Below are positions 13,401 through 26,700 of a stretch of 64,000 nucleotides of DNA, piece by piece. The notes under the pieces were generated by a model that made no database searches, had not been told where the DNA came from, and was given only the letters and a program-made list of their open reading frames with translations. The DNA comes from Neospora caninum Liverpool (taxonomy: Eukaryota; Apicomplexa; Conoidasida; Eucoccidiorida; Sarcocystidae). The stretch is taken from assembly GCF_000208865.1 (NCBI RefSeq), contig NC_018389.1, positions 1,178,001-1,242,000 on the forward strand, given 5' to 3'. The translations under genes and the position numbers were made by a program. Position 1 is the stretch's first letter. Every line of letters begins with the position of its first letter.

Positions 13401-16400
13401 TTTATTGCGTGTTTGGAACCATGCTGGTGGATGAGTACTCTGGAGTCCGGCCTCAGACTGGAAGTACGCACCTAGTCAAGTTTCTACCGTTGGAGTATGG
13501 GTCTTAAATATTCTTACTAGATTTTTTTTAGGCCGTGAAAGGAAACCCAGCACTATCTTACCGTCCCCAGTCACGCGATCTCGTTGCTTCGGTTTCGGGC
13601 TTCCGATGCCGGTGTCCCATGTCATAGCTCGTGTCAAGCACATATTATTGCACTTGGTCACGTAACCGGTGGGGTGAGTTCCTGAAGGTAAACGGCCCCG
13701 AAAGCAACATAGAGGTAAGCTTCTAACATGGAACCTTTGACGCCGTAAACGGCTGGTTTATTCCCTACATAGACAGAATGCACAATAAGAGGCTTGTGTC
13801 ATTGCCGGTCAAAACGTCAGGCAGTTTTTACAAGCTCTCCGCGGGTTGCATACCTTGTGGAGGCTCTGCGGTGCAGACTTGACTCAGGAATTCCGAAAGA
13901 GCTTTTCCTGATGTGTTCGCGACTGCAGACGACAGAAGAGGAAATAACTCGTGAACGGTTCAGTAGTCTTGCCCCCCCCCCCTTCAAGGGAGTGTCAAGC
14001 AAGGAAAGTCTGGCATTAGGTCACTCGCTGTGCTTTGCATTTATCAAGCATTGTTTGTTTGTGAGCGCGTTTGGATCTAGCCTTCGGTATACCAACGTTA
14101 CACTATCGAGAAGGAATCGAATGAAGCGCTTTATGCCGGTCAGCGGGTGTGAACAGCACGTCTGTACCCCATAATGCCAGTCGTGCTTCTCGCATGCAGT
14201 AAATTATAACGTGCCTGTTCTCGGTGGACCTGGATTCCTGCTCTTCCAAACATTAGCACACTTGTGGTTTGAGTTTCTTGCAAACGTGAAATCGACAGCA
14301 GCCAAACATGCAGATCCCACCGCATCATTTGCCATAATTTCGTTCTGTGTCGGAGTTTTGGTGTGGCCTGTGCCTGCCCCTTGACGAACAACTCGCGCCA
14401 ACAGGGTACTCGAAGTGCCCAAAGCAGTCGCATATGATGCATCCGTGCAAGCGGGCAAAGCGCCTGTTCTCAGAAGGACCTGCGCCTGTCCGAGCACTGC
14501 AGAAGTAACAAGTAGTGACAGGGGTCACGCAGTGGATTGGCTCCACGGCTGTGATCTTGCGTGCTGGTGCCTAAATGTGGCCAGGCGGCATCACTTTGAG
14601 AAGGCTGTAATTTTCAGATCGGCCTGAACAGCTGAACACGTATTTCTGAAAAATGTCAAAGCAAGAAGCAGGGAAGAGTCTTACTCTTGAGGACCTCGGA
14701 GGTAGACAATGACGGATCCTGAACAGAAGGGTCCTTGTTGGACTTTTGAGTTGGTTTGAGATCCAGCAACTGAGAGCCGAGAACGATTCTTGCTGCATCC
14801 GCCAATGCCAACACTGCGATTCGCACAACAGCAAATAGCCACTACACGAGGCAAGATACGTACTCAAAGCGGAATCATCGCTGATGTCCAGCATACTGGT
14901 GTCAACTTCAAGGTGCCTACAGAGTGTGGACAGAATGTGGTTGTCCCGGAATCATGGCGTAGCAGCGGCGGACACTCGACCTCGAGGTTGTTGCTCGGCA
15001 CAGAGTGAAAGTTACTAGCTCTCTGTTATAAATGTACAGTTGTACATGCAGGTATGTTGTCATACAAGCAGTTGTTCGCCCTCCATCTATGCAATGTGGC
15101 TCTTCCCATCACATTTGGCCTTCCGTCTGGTGCCTTACGACTAGCCTGAGAGAAATGAAATTGTCAACAAATACCAAGGGCCCCTGTTATGAGCAAATGC
15201 ATTGCGTGGGGACAGGTACGAGCAGTTTGGTTCAAAACATAGAAATGGAGTATCGCAGCTGCTGTCTGCGAACCGGCGGGTCAGCGGTACTATACCTAGC
15301 TATTTAGTCTCTAATAAGCCGATCTTCTCCGGCTTCTCTGAACCAAAATTTATGTCATGAAGTCAGTCAACATTCGCGTGGGCGTATTGTGTGATACGCT
15401 TACAGCCTGTAGCGTCTGCTGTTTCCAGCCTGCGAAGGAGGAGTTTCCAGCTCCTTAATTTCATCGATTCTTTGTAGGCCTGATCCCAGCCACGGGCTCT
15501 GATTGTGGCCATAATTGTCGTGAAGAGCGCAGGGTCATTCTTCTCGATGTCTCTCCAGCCGTCCGTCAGACACAGATCTGCTATTGTGGCCACAGCTGTT
15601 GAGACAGCGGAAAAGGACACGCATGTAGGCAAGATTTGGCGAACACTTGGGGCGATACTAGTGGTGTAACGACGTTGACTGGGACATATAAAAGGGACAG
15701 TACAGCGTACCTGGTTCTTCGGTCTTGATAAGACTATCAATGTGGAGCTTCTTCGTTTCTGCACCTTTGCCACACGTTACTTCGTTACCATGTACCGCGT
15801 TGACAACCCATATGCCAGGAGAAATGTTGTTCGATTGGCTTAGTTCTTGGATTCGATCGCCAACTTTGAATTCTGGTGAAAGAGGAGGCATCGCACGAAT
15901 AATGTTTAACAGGGCATTTCCTGCAGAGACGAGATGAGGGTGGCAGAAACACCATTGGTGCTTGCGTTTGTTCGCATCTGTCCGCGTCGCTCACCGTTTC
16001 TGTTCAGCAGACTCCATGCCTTAGTTAGCGCGACGCCTGCAAGCGATGGCAATGCAATCAGTATCATGCTGTGCTGTGAAGAAGCCACAGCGGGGTAGGA
16101 CTCTAATGTACTCTGACGTCCCTGCTCTCCGATGCCACCGCCGTCAGTGAACCTTGGAGCCAGACTGATTTACGGTTCACAATAGTGTCGATAAGCAGCC
16201 TCTGCGTTGCAACACTCACGGTTTTTTATACCGACTTCAGCCTCTTACCCGTGTGTTCGGTCTTTATTTTCGCGTGCTCCATATCTCTTAAGGAAGACTT
16301 GAGACGCTCAAAAAACGTGTGGATTTCCCCAGACAGAAGTGCGGCTGCACGGATCGCCTCAATCTGTTGCGGAAAATAGGCGGATATCTCCTTAAACCTT

Positions 16401-17758
16401 ACCCCCGTCACCAGCGCGGCACAGTCTGTTGGTTCCCTGATCTGTTTTAAAAGGGATAGGGACCGATGAAGAGCATTCTTCTGGACTGTACGGAGAACAT
16501 GCACAAGCGCCCAGTGATCGGCGATTGTCGGATGGCTGAGAAGTATACCGTGCCCTTTTTTCCAGTTTCGAATCCGTACCGGGAGGGAAACTGCCAGATT
16601 CACGCTATACCGCGGGCTCGTCCGCCGTTCTCCGGTGGGCACGGATGTTCGCCGTTTCATGTCTAGACGCGGGATCGCAGTCTCCCGTAGTTCTTTCGTC
16701 GGTTACCCTCTTGCCCCTACTCTGGAATAGCCTACCTTGTTCAAACTCTGACACGATCTGTTCACACTCCTGACCTGTGAGGACATCGCATGGGCATAAG
16801 GCACCGTGTATGCGTAAAAACTTCATTGCTATGTTATTTAGAATGCAAAGGCATTTGTATCAACCAAACGTTCCACGTCCTTCGAGTGGCAACAGTGCCC
16901 CGATGGGGGGATCACGGGTTGAGTTAACGAACTGCTTCAGTTGGGCAGTGCGCTGAGTCGCTCTTACCCGCCCCAGACACTGCTTTCGCTGAGGACCCGT
17001 TCCGTGTAACTTCCGCTTCCGCCGGAGGAGGATGCTTTTCTGAAGGCGGCGGAGGTAAATGTGAGGACTGTGTCCGTGTTTTGCCGTGCTGTTGCCTTTC
17101 TTCCGCGTCAGCCCGTTGATGTCCCTGTGAAGCCGGCTCCGGCTTCTCAGCGTTCTCTGGTCCAGATACAACATGTGTCTCGCCAACTTGCGGCAACGGT
17201 GGCCCGACTTTAACGGGTCCTGGTGATTGTAAATGTGAGGACTGTGCCCGTGTTTTGTCGAGCTGTTGCCTTTCTTCCTCGTCAGCCCGTTGGTGCTCCT
17301 GTGAAGCCGGCGCCGGCTTCTCAGCGTTCTCTGGTCCAGATACAACATGTGTCTCGCCAACTTGCGGCAACGGTGGCCCAACTTTAGCCGGCCCTGGCAT
17401 GACGTGTGCCTCGACCAGCGGTGGTTGCTTCTCTTTCTCTATATTGATGGCAGGCAACACCACTGGCGTTGCCGCTTTTATATGCTGTTGCTGAGGATTG
17501 GGAGTAGGACTGGTAGGAATTCCTTGATATCCATAAACAGTCACTGGTCTGGCAGGACCCATTCCACGGAATGTAATGATGGGCAGCTTTTGTTCTTTCA
17601 CTTCCCATTTTCGCTGCGATGGGCTGGCCGTTGAAGTTTCGCCGATAGACGTATTCAGTGTTACTGTTTTCTGTGTGGCCTCCACGAAAACGGCGGAAAA
17701 AAAGAATATGGCAGCAGCTATCGATGTAGACCGTCGTTGTTGTTGTTGAAGCCGAGGG
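10467..17758 (-). CDS. Tandem paralog A: secreted/membrane protein of unrecognised family, first exon missing
   Basis: A multi-exon minus-strand gene homologous exon by exon to the gene at 20773-29659. Exons supported by splice sites and by the paralog: 16968-17758 (hydrophobic segment SIAAAIFFFSAVFVEA, then a proline/glutamine-rich region), 16736-16774, 16249-about 16535, 15711-15872, 15404-15595, 14685-14813, about 14210-14496, 13562-13681, about 12940-13214, 12072-12391, 11323-11625 and 10467-10734 (stop). The total is about 1,060 residues plus the unlocated first exon. Shared motifs with paralog B include KFGxG-like blocks, SACLAAVDFTFAR, TKCNNMCL, MDICAASWFKR, RLMPGYDYN, ALSSETGD-type blocks and SAISFLAKLF. 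The hydrophobic stretch followed by VEAT looks like a recessed signal peptide or signal anchor, so the protein is probably secreted or membrane-inserted (inference). No enzyme motif is visible, and I do not recognise the family. The 3' end of exon 12940-13214 lacks an obvious GT donor. Confidence 0.8.
17056..17400 (-). repeat. Two tandem 174-bp coding repeats in paralog A
   Basis: Two near-identical units (17056-17226 and 17230-17400, period 174 bp) encode 58 residues each, with the core KVGPPLPQVGETHVVSGPEN followed by AEKP and a charged EHQRADEEERQQ-type stretch. The period is a multiple of three, so the frame is kept. The region is predicted to be disordered. Paralog B has no equivalent of this repeat. 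Confidence 0.9.
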
Positions 17759-20700
17759 CCTACAAGCGAATAAGTTCAGAGACCAAGAACAGTGGGGCCG
17801 ATGATTCTACCATCCGGTCACTCTTTCATTCCCTCTGAGACGTTGTCATGAGCTGAAGACGTGGTGCTCACTTATGGCGGCAACTTCAAGTATGGCACGC
17901 TCAACATTCGGTCAGCAGGGTAAGGCAAACCAGCTGAGCCAAGACAAAGAATCAAACATCCTAAACACTCTCTGTGTTCGGTTCACACTTTCTAGAAGCT
18001 CCCTGCATTGTTTCCTAGTAGAAGACAGTTTCATACACGCAAAGCCTAAAAGCAATCCGCCATCCTGAGGCAAGCAAAACCGTTCGCACAGACAGCGAGT
18101 AATAAGATTCCTCTGCAATGGTACACAGGAAAAGAGCCAGTTCGGACTCCTCACACGGCCAACTTTGATTTCCATTTCCACCGTGTAGCAGTTCCCTCCA
18201 CAGCCTACATCTTCAGACCATTGCACCCTTGCTAGTTCTCAGGAGGACGTGTAATGAGTTTCACAACGAAACGGAGAACGAGGGGCATACCGCTTGGTAG
18301 AAAGAAGCCCTTGCCATTTTTGCCCATCATTGCTCTTGGCGGGGCTCTGATCCGTGCAGGACGAGTGGACGAGTCGGAAGCAGAAGCCGCAGCTGAGACG
18401 TGCCGCGCCTACTTTATTTTTACAGAAGTTTCACGTAGAGACAATGCTGCCGTGAGCATCCAAAGCACTGTTCTGGCCTTTGTGGAAAACACAGCACTGT
18501 CTGAGATACCTCTCACAACTGATGAATTTGTCAAAGAAGGAGCCGCCTGAAACGCTACTAAGTGGCGGTCTCGAGGGTGGGAGGTAGAACACGAGAATTT
18601 TGACAAAGCGGGAGTCCCTAGACCCCCCGACCTTGGAGCTAACGGCGCGAACTACAGGGGTCATAAGGAAATTGATCATGGGAGCCGAGACAGCTGCTCG
18701 CTTTTCTGGTGCTATTGTGCGTGTCCTGGCTAGTCAGAAGACGAGACAACTACCAGCTCGCCCAGCGAGCAAGAGCGGATGCTGCGCTCGAGCTGTCAGA
18801 GCCGCGGACGTAACTATTCAAGCACAGTGTCTGCTTTCCACTTACACTAATGACTTACCTCCTGCTGGAGGAAGAAATGGCTACGTGTTTGGGTTTTTTT
18901 CCCCTGCGTGGTGACCCTTGCTGGAACAGGATGCAGTGCGTCTACGTTTCTCACTATCCCACTACAGTAACACACCACCATCTTCAGTCACAATATTCGT
19001 CGAGAATTAAGCCTGTACAGTACCCTTTCGGATCGAGACCCAGAAGGGACAGGCAACAGCTAGAGCGGAAGTAGCCCATGATGGCTTATCGCCGCAGTTA
19101 GTGACTGTCCGACGGGCGTCCTATTGTTGCAGATCCATCCCACAAGGTCGAAGCTTCAGCAACTGGCTCCAGAAAAGAACTCGGTGATTACAATTTGGAA
19201 GCATGGACCCTGCATCGAAAGCGTGTAGCGAGTGCATTCTACTGTCTTGGATGTTGCACACACGACGCTTCGGGATCCTCAGCTATCCGTGCTGTAACTT
19301 CACTCGCGGGCGTGTACGTTTCGGGGCTCTCAACAACTGTGGGCGTGTGCCGTCCGAAAGCTATTTAGAATCTAAAGCTTTCAACAACATTCTGCAAATT
19401 CTGACAGTGTGCTATGCCGCATGTGAGTCGTATACGTTCTGCAGTAGAGCGCAAATGTCAGACTCGTGCGTCCTGAACTGCTAAATATCGACTTTGTAGC
19501 TCTGACAGACGGATTCATTCTGTGAGAATTGATTTTTTCCGCAGTGGAAGATGACCCAACCTCACCTGGTTGGAGAGCAGTTAGCGCGACTCTGGAGCCG
19601 AGTCACCATGGTTTTACATTACATAAGGTGCAACCACTCTGCTAATCACTCAGCCCGTGCCCCCGGTTCATTGTGAAGACGATGGCCGTGATCAGTTCAC
19701 TCGATTTCGAACGTTTAATGACCAGTGACTACTCTGAGTCATCTTACGAAAAGGAAACTACGACAGAGTCCGGAGACTGGCTAGGGTCAGGGGGAGATTG
19801 AGTCACAGTTTGCCCAAGGGGCATGGTTTCACGAAAATCTATTTATTAATGCACGCTGCTATTGACCGGTTTCCTTCCCCGATGCATTGTTGTCCTACAC
19901 ACCTCCGTTTACTTTTCGCAACCGAATGGGTTCGCTCCCCATTATCAACCGACACCCTCTGTCTTGTTGTTTTCCACTGGGACAGATTGCGCGATACAGC
20001 AGGCCCTCCCAGGGTTTGTATGGCCCTGGACACTCAGACCCTTGCCGGAAGAAAAGAGACACACACATCGTATGTAGTGTTCTCCGAATGTCTCGCTTCC
20101 CCCCACGGAATGGGGATAGCAAATCGATACTCCTTCAAATATTTCACTTGGAGCAGAGTGCCACACCGCTAATCAAAAAGAAATTCAAAAATAGATAAGC
20201 TAAAATTAGAAGAAAGCAGAGAGATCAGGGTATATGCTGTGGCCCCCGGGAATTCCGGCAAACTCCGGACTCGAGGTAGTCAAAGGGTCAACCGCATGAG
20301 CTGCAGGACACACATGGAAAAAAACAGCTAGCGTTAGAATTCGCGTTCTTGGAAAACTTTTTTCAAGCGAATACAGTCAACTACGGGCCCACGACGGACC
20401 TAGGAGAGAGCGCGTGTGTCTTTCCTTCCCAACTGCCTCTCGGGCCGGCCGCATCGTTGCCTGCGCCCCGAGGCGACTTCACTTACCCGGGCAAGTGTCG
20501 AAAGAGGGGGGAACCGGGTAGTTGCCTGGTTCTGGGTCCTCTTGCTCTGTAGAATATCAAAAAACAGAATCGGAGGCGGGAAGGGCATTCTGCTGCATAG
20601 CAGAATTCGTACTGAGCAATTTTGACTGTCATGTCGATGTGGGATCGGAGGCTATCTGTGAGCGACGAACAGGATTGTCGCCACAGGAAAACCTCCCTCT

Positions 20701-20772
20701 ACGCTTCCAATTGAGATACAACCGAACCAGAGACCGGTTCCGTAGCGTGTTAGACAAAAACAACTCCTGCAG
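17759..20772. other. Spacer between the two tandem paralogs
   Basis: It must hold the first exon and promoter of paralog A (an acceptor at 17759 shows an upstream exon exists) and the 3' UTR of paralog B. I could not place the first exon. Several open frames of 60-125 codons occur on both strands (for example 18254-18550 plus and 19798-20172 plus), but none has convincing splice context or recognisable similarity. Confidence 0.5.
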
Positions 20773-23700
20773 CTAAAAATCTTCCACGCGTGCCGCAGAA
20801 TGAGCTCGGAAGAAAACGTAATGCTTACTCAGAGCCGCGTAGACCATAGCACGTTGAGTCTCCGGTTTCTCTTTCCACAGGCAATTGAACTCCAGCGTGT
20901 GACGTTCTGTATCGTATGGCTTCCTTGTTTTCTTCCACTCAGCGAATCCCTTTAGCAGTCGCCCGCTGTCATCATTGGAATATACCAGGTGGACCTGGCT
21001 CAAGAACTCGAAGACCTCGTTAATCTGGTCTTCCGGCACTTGTTTTTTGGAGCCTTTAAATAATTTTCTCAAGAACGAGATAGCGTTCTCTGAAACATCG
21101 CACAAGCAGGAAGAACAGAGCGACAGGAGATTCGGCCAGCGTAGATCGACTACACCTGGGGAGAACTATGACAACTACAGTCGCCCAGGAAGATAGGAAG
21201 CGATTCATCTCAACGCTGAACAGCCACGAAAATACGTCCCGTGGTTGGGACGTCGCAGAGGCAAGAGCCACGGTGTGATTCCATCTCACGAGAGCGGCAC
21301 TCACTCTGCAATGTCATACAGTGATGGTGCTCGAACAAGGGCCTGTAACTGGGGTCATTAAAGTCAAAGAGGAGACCCTTGCAGCCCTGTACCAGATTCT
21401 CCACGTCCTTGGTGGCCTGATGCATATCACCAGTCTGGGAAACGCCAAACTTGAGACCCGTAACAAGTTTCTGACGGATATCTTCAAGTTTGACTTTAGC
21501 TGGTGTCGCTCGAATGTTCGTGCTGATCCACAGGGGCAGGTTCACCGCAGCCTTCTTGCAGTCGAGCTTGATTCGTTCTGCCATTCCATCGACCGGGTCT
21601 TTGCCTGAAAGAAAACGGAAATGGGAATGTTTTTGACAACACGTCGACAGTCAATCATCAGCGCCTCAGGCGGCTTGCAGTCGCATCCCCAATTACCGTC
21701 ACCGATTCCTACAATTTTTGGTTTTCCATGAAATCTCGTTGGAAGAAGGGGCTTGATAGTACTACCGTAAGTTCATAATATACAGGCCCAGCAGTAGCGG
21801 TTAAACTATAGAAGAGTCACATACGGTAACATCTCCTCAAAGGCAGACGCGGCGTCTATGTGGACAAGAGGCTGCCGTTTCAGTAGAGCAGGAAGACGGT
21901 GGGACCACCCAGGCGTAAGTGTCCCTCCAACCAAAAAACTCCTTCATGCTTCACAGACGAGTAACCACGGCGAATGCAATGCATGCGCATACACTCTGTT
22001 TGAAGGAATGCCAGTACCGTCGCGGCGGAGGCAAGCAAAGTCGCGATCAAAGGAAGCCCTCGTAGTAACATGAGGGCGGGTCCTGAGGACCAAGTATTCC
22101 ATCGAAATGTATCATACCTTTATTGTAGAGAAGATGAGCGAAGAACACCTTCGGAGATGGGGGAGGCACCGGCGAGTTTTGCGGATCCGTAAGGCCGAGC
22201 ATCCACATCACCACAGCCATTTTGGTGAAGGGGAAAAGCGCATGTTGACGGTTGGCAGCGGGATTCTTTCCGTCAAGGTACCCAGGCATGAATAGCCTTG
22301 CAAATTTGATGACTTGGCTCCTGATCCACTTCCTGGAAGCATCAAATTTTTTCTCGTCGAAGACGCCTTGTGCCATCACTGCTGCTGCATTGGCGTATTG
22401 CTTCTTCTTTGCCTGTTCCACCTCCACATGCAAAAATGCACCTGGAAGCACCAAACCCCGAAACAAAACCTGGTTGAGATTTTTAGGTAGAAATCCACAG
22501 AATTTTTATCCATCGCAATACAAGCCGAATCCTTCCCCTCCAGCACGGTCGCAAAAAAGACCTACTGTTCCGCGCACTAGAGAGGTAGGTTTTGTCAACT
22601 GTTCCCAGCCTCGCGTGACAGGAGTTTGCTGTACTGTGTGCTTCGCAAAAGGGTTTTCGACAGTTCATTGTCCTGTTGGCCACCACGCGTTTCAGTTAGC
22701 GTGAGACATGAATGCTCTTCAGTCAAGGAATTTTTGCCTCAGTGCTACAGGCACGTTGACGCTTCGTTGTGCAGCCACGTCGTTCTCGGGGGGGAGGGGT
22801 CGGGAGCTTACTGGCTTGAAGAAGGAAAGATGCAATGGGAACAGCGTAAGGCGCTTTACAGGTTAGAGTTCTGAACAGACCACTCAGAGGTTCGCTGGTC
22901 TCTATCGCAGCGGAGTCAGCACTCTTCAGGCCAGCCTGTGTTGCAGACAAGAGAGCTCGGAAGTGAGTGATGGCGTATGACCCAACAAGGAGAGGATTGT
23001 AAAAGTCGAGGCCGAAACCTTGCTGGAGGCTTTCCGCTTTCTGCCGTTTGAACCAGGCCGCGACGCATATGTCCATCTCCAGTTGCTTGAACGGATCCCC
23101 CTGGGGATCAAGAGAGATTGCAACATCTGCCATGGAGGCGCCAAGATCTTCAAGCATCAGGAGAGTCTTCCACTCGTATTTCAGAGCCGTCCGAACGACT
23201 GCGGTTAACACACACCGGCGGAACCAAGCAGCAGAAAGAAAGGAAAGGGTCTGTGTTCGATTGTGGAATATTTGAGGGAACGACGCTAGACCTACGGCAG
23301 CTTGCTCAGTGTCCCGCGTATACATGAAAAACCCACATCTGTATACGACCCGTACGAATATCAAGGTATTCACTCTTGTAGCCTTGAGGCCACTGGAAAC
23401 ATCCACTTACAGTCACCACTGATGCGAACGCTTTGCGATAGGCTTTTTGCCTTTCCATAAGGTTTTGTGCGCTGCCACAGCCGGCGCAAGCAAGCCATGT
23501 TGCACTTCTTTGTGTAGGCAACTGGATACCCTGGAAGGTGGAGACAAAGAGACAACCAAACACACGTTCGCCGAATTTCGTGTCAACACCGAACTGCACA
23601 CCCGTGAGAAAATGCGGTCGTCAACAGACAATGCAGCTCCACTCGAAGGAAAGATACTTCACGGTTCTCAAGAAGAAGAAAATTGCAGCAATAACCTCTA

Positions 23701-26700
23701 GCCAGTCCTCCGTGGCGCTGCGTGCAGCAGTGGGGGCGGTCGGCATATGGCTCACGCACCTCTTCATCAGTATAGGCATACACATGTAGAATCGGCCGGA
23801 AAACACTAGGGAGCGTCCGCTCGCTCTGTCGCACACAGGATCGTCTGTTTGAAAGACAGACCAGATATCCCTCGCTCGAGGTTACCTGTGGGAACCTTTG
23901 ATTCGCAGCTCTGCGAAAAGAACTCCTTCAGTGCAGTGGCGTTGGTCATACTGACTGTGTGCAGAGAACACAGCGCACACAGCACATGCACAATTTCCGC
24001 TGGTGTCGAGTCTTTGGTCCGTACAAGGCATTCGATTTACCGACTAGGCAACTTCATTGCTGTGGGCACGTATTCGTGTACGTAGTATTACATGCGTGTT
24101 CCCGAAGCCGTGTTACCACACTCGGATATGTGCGGCCAGCCACAAGAACTCTCCTTTTTCCTTTTCAAAGCCATAGAGAGGGTCTCGCATCTTCGTATTC
24201 CCTATCCACCTTACTAATCTTTGGTGGCCAAGCCACTTTGCGTCGCCATTCGGTTGCACACGTGCCCTGGGTTTTGCGAGAAAAGAAAAAGTCGATCGCA
24301 GCAAGGCAGGCAGGACCGTCTTCGCCTACATCGATCTCCTTCTCCAGGTCATCCAGCGGGGTCGTTCCGAAATCGGCGACAACTCCCAGGAGATCGGACT
24401 CGGCGGCAGCCGTGGCCGCAGAGAGCGGCATGCAGCCCTGCACTGCAGAGGTCTTTTTATATAGATGATACGTTTCCAGAACTGAGGGAAAGGACAGAAA
24501 ACCAGCATTCCCGCAGCTCGGAATAAGATGTGTTCCCGGCGCAGCGGCTGAGATGCACCCAGCACTACACCCTATAGATATTATGCGGCGGATGCTTCTG
24601 AAGAACTGAGCAAGGAATGCACAGCACGAGTCGCGAGGTCTAGAGTCTCTCTTCAGCCAACCGTGTGTGAGTCCGTGTTGCTCGTAGCGGCAAACCACAT
24701 TCGCCCGACCACTGATGACGAGACACAGCGGAGGAAAATTCGCATCCGGTGATTGGGACTCGCATGCTTACACGTAACGACATGGGTCACCGACAGATAT
24801 GGTACGGTTAGAGAGACATCCTTTCCGCGGCTCCGCTTCTCCTGCATGCTCATCATTTTCTCCGAACGTGAATGGCGAACTGCATCCGTCAAAGCCAGTG
24901 CTGTAGGGAGGGGAAAAAAAGGAAACACGAAATAGGGTACGATCATGATCCGGTCAAAGTCCTGGACCAGCAGGAAATGAAACAGAAGAGATTCAGCGGA
25001 ACATTCAGGACCACCATCAATCGAAAGCACCGAAACATGAAACTATCACCGACCGACTAGGTGGAACGAGAACACTGCCCACAAGACTTACCTCCAGTAG
25101 GCTGCTCTCCCTTTTCCATACTCTTCAATAGTATGCCCCAGGCGCCTTTCGCCTTCGCTTGTGTATAGGCAGTCCACCATCCTTGTTCCCACATGACCTT
25201 CTGAAGAGCCTTAAACAGACTGGGATTGTTTTTCTCCACTTCCTTCCAGCTATTTGTTAGAGTCAAGTCTGCAATGGTGGCGTGGTCTGGCGACAAACAT
25301 ACGCAGCCAAAATCAAAGGCATTCACCGCAGTAGTCCGGAGTTGTTTAGAGAGACACGAGATTTGCAAACCTCGCGAGGAACCATGGGCCTTGCTACTCA
25401 GCACTGAAGAGAAGCAAACGTCGACGTCGAGCACGACTGTGTCTCTCTACAGAACTACCGGAGCACGGCTCCATTTGCTGAGCCCGCGATCAAGGCCCAG
25501 CGCACGCTTCAAGGAGAGATTGTCACTCCTCATTTCAAATGCCTCACAGGAATCAATGGTTTTCACGGCTTTCTCTACATCCAAGATCCGTGTCTCATCT
25601 CCATTCTTGCAGTTCAGGCGTTTCCCCGCGACGCTCTCCACGATCCAGGTCCGAGACTGCAGCTGGTTATCGGGGCCTATCTCCTTCACCGTATCACCGA
25701 TGGCAATCTCTGCAACGTGAACGCAGCGCGTCGCAGGAGGAATCACATTAGGCCACTACGAACCACCATAAGCAGACGTCTCCTGTGACCCACAGTTTTG
25801 AGCAACCCCCAGTTCCACAGGACTCCGCTCACAGGTAACGAGTTCCACTCCACATGTGTCTCTCAAGTAGACAGGATGCGCAACACGTTTGCAGCTTAAG
25901 CGGCTCTGGGACCCGTTTCCAGCACTGCCTTTGTGGCTGTGGCGGCGAACGGGGCTTCTGGCAAGCGGGAAGTGCCCTACCTGTTCCGAGCAGGTTAATC
26001 GCCACATCAAGCGCCGACTCTGATGTACAAAATCAAGGAAAACAGCGGAGCGATGGTGCAGCGCAACGGCAGTGTGCTCGACCCGAACAAAAAGTGCACA
26101 GTCATCCCAGGGACGAGGAATGCAGTTGTGTTCAGCAGAGGCCGCAGTCGGGAGCTTCCAAAAAGGAGTGGTGCTCTCACATGGGGGGTGTCGCGAAAAT
26201 CGATTCCCAGTTCGGTACACATTTGGAGGCGAGACGGAGCGAGTACCCGGGATACCCAGTCCTCACCGCTCGTTCCCTTTTCTCTTCTTATGGAAGCGAC
26301 AATTTGCTACACGGACAATCTTATGTCTTGACACGGGACTTCAAAACGCGTGTGAAAGCAACAACCGGAGTACCAGTGCGCCGTTCGGGGTAGTTTTGAC
26401 GAAAGGCCAGTTGAAATCATAAAAGTGAAATAAACTTTCCGCTTTCCCCCTGGCCCTATTTGGATCCATTTTTGGCTTCGTGCAGGTGCCCAGCAACTTA
26501 CCGCTGTGCGAGTTGCGCATACTACCAGAGCGCATTGCTTTTAGCGTCTTCTCCGTAGACTGGACGAGCAGTCTCATTCGGGCAGAGACCACCACTGTCT
26601 CCACGACTTCAGTTCGAACTTCAGGGAACTTTCGATGAATCGGAAGCCCAATTTTCCCGATAATTGACGTTATACACCGGGGGCCATCGTCCAGCTCGTG

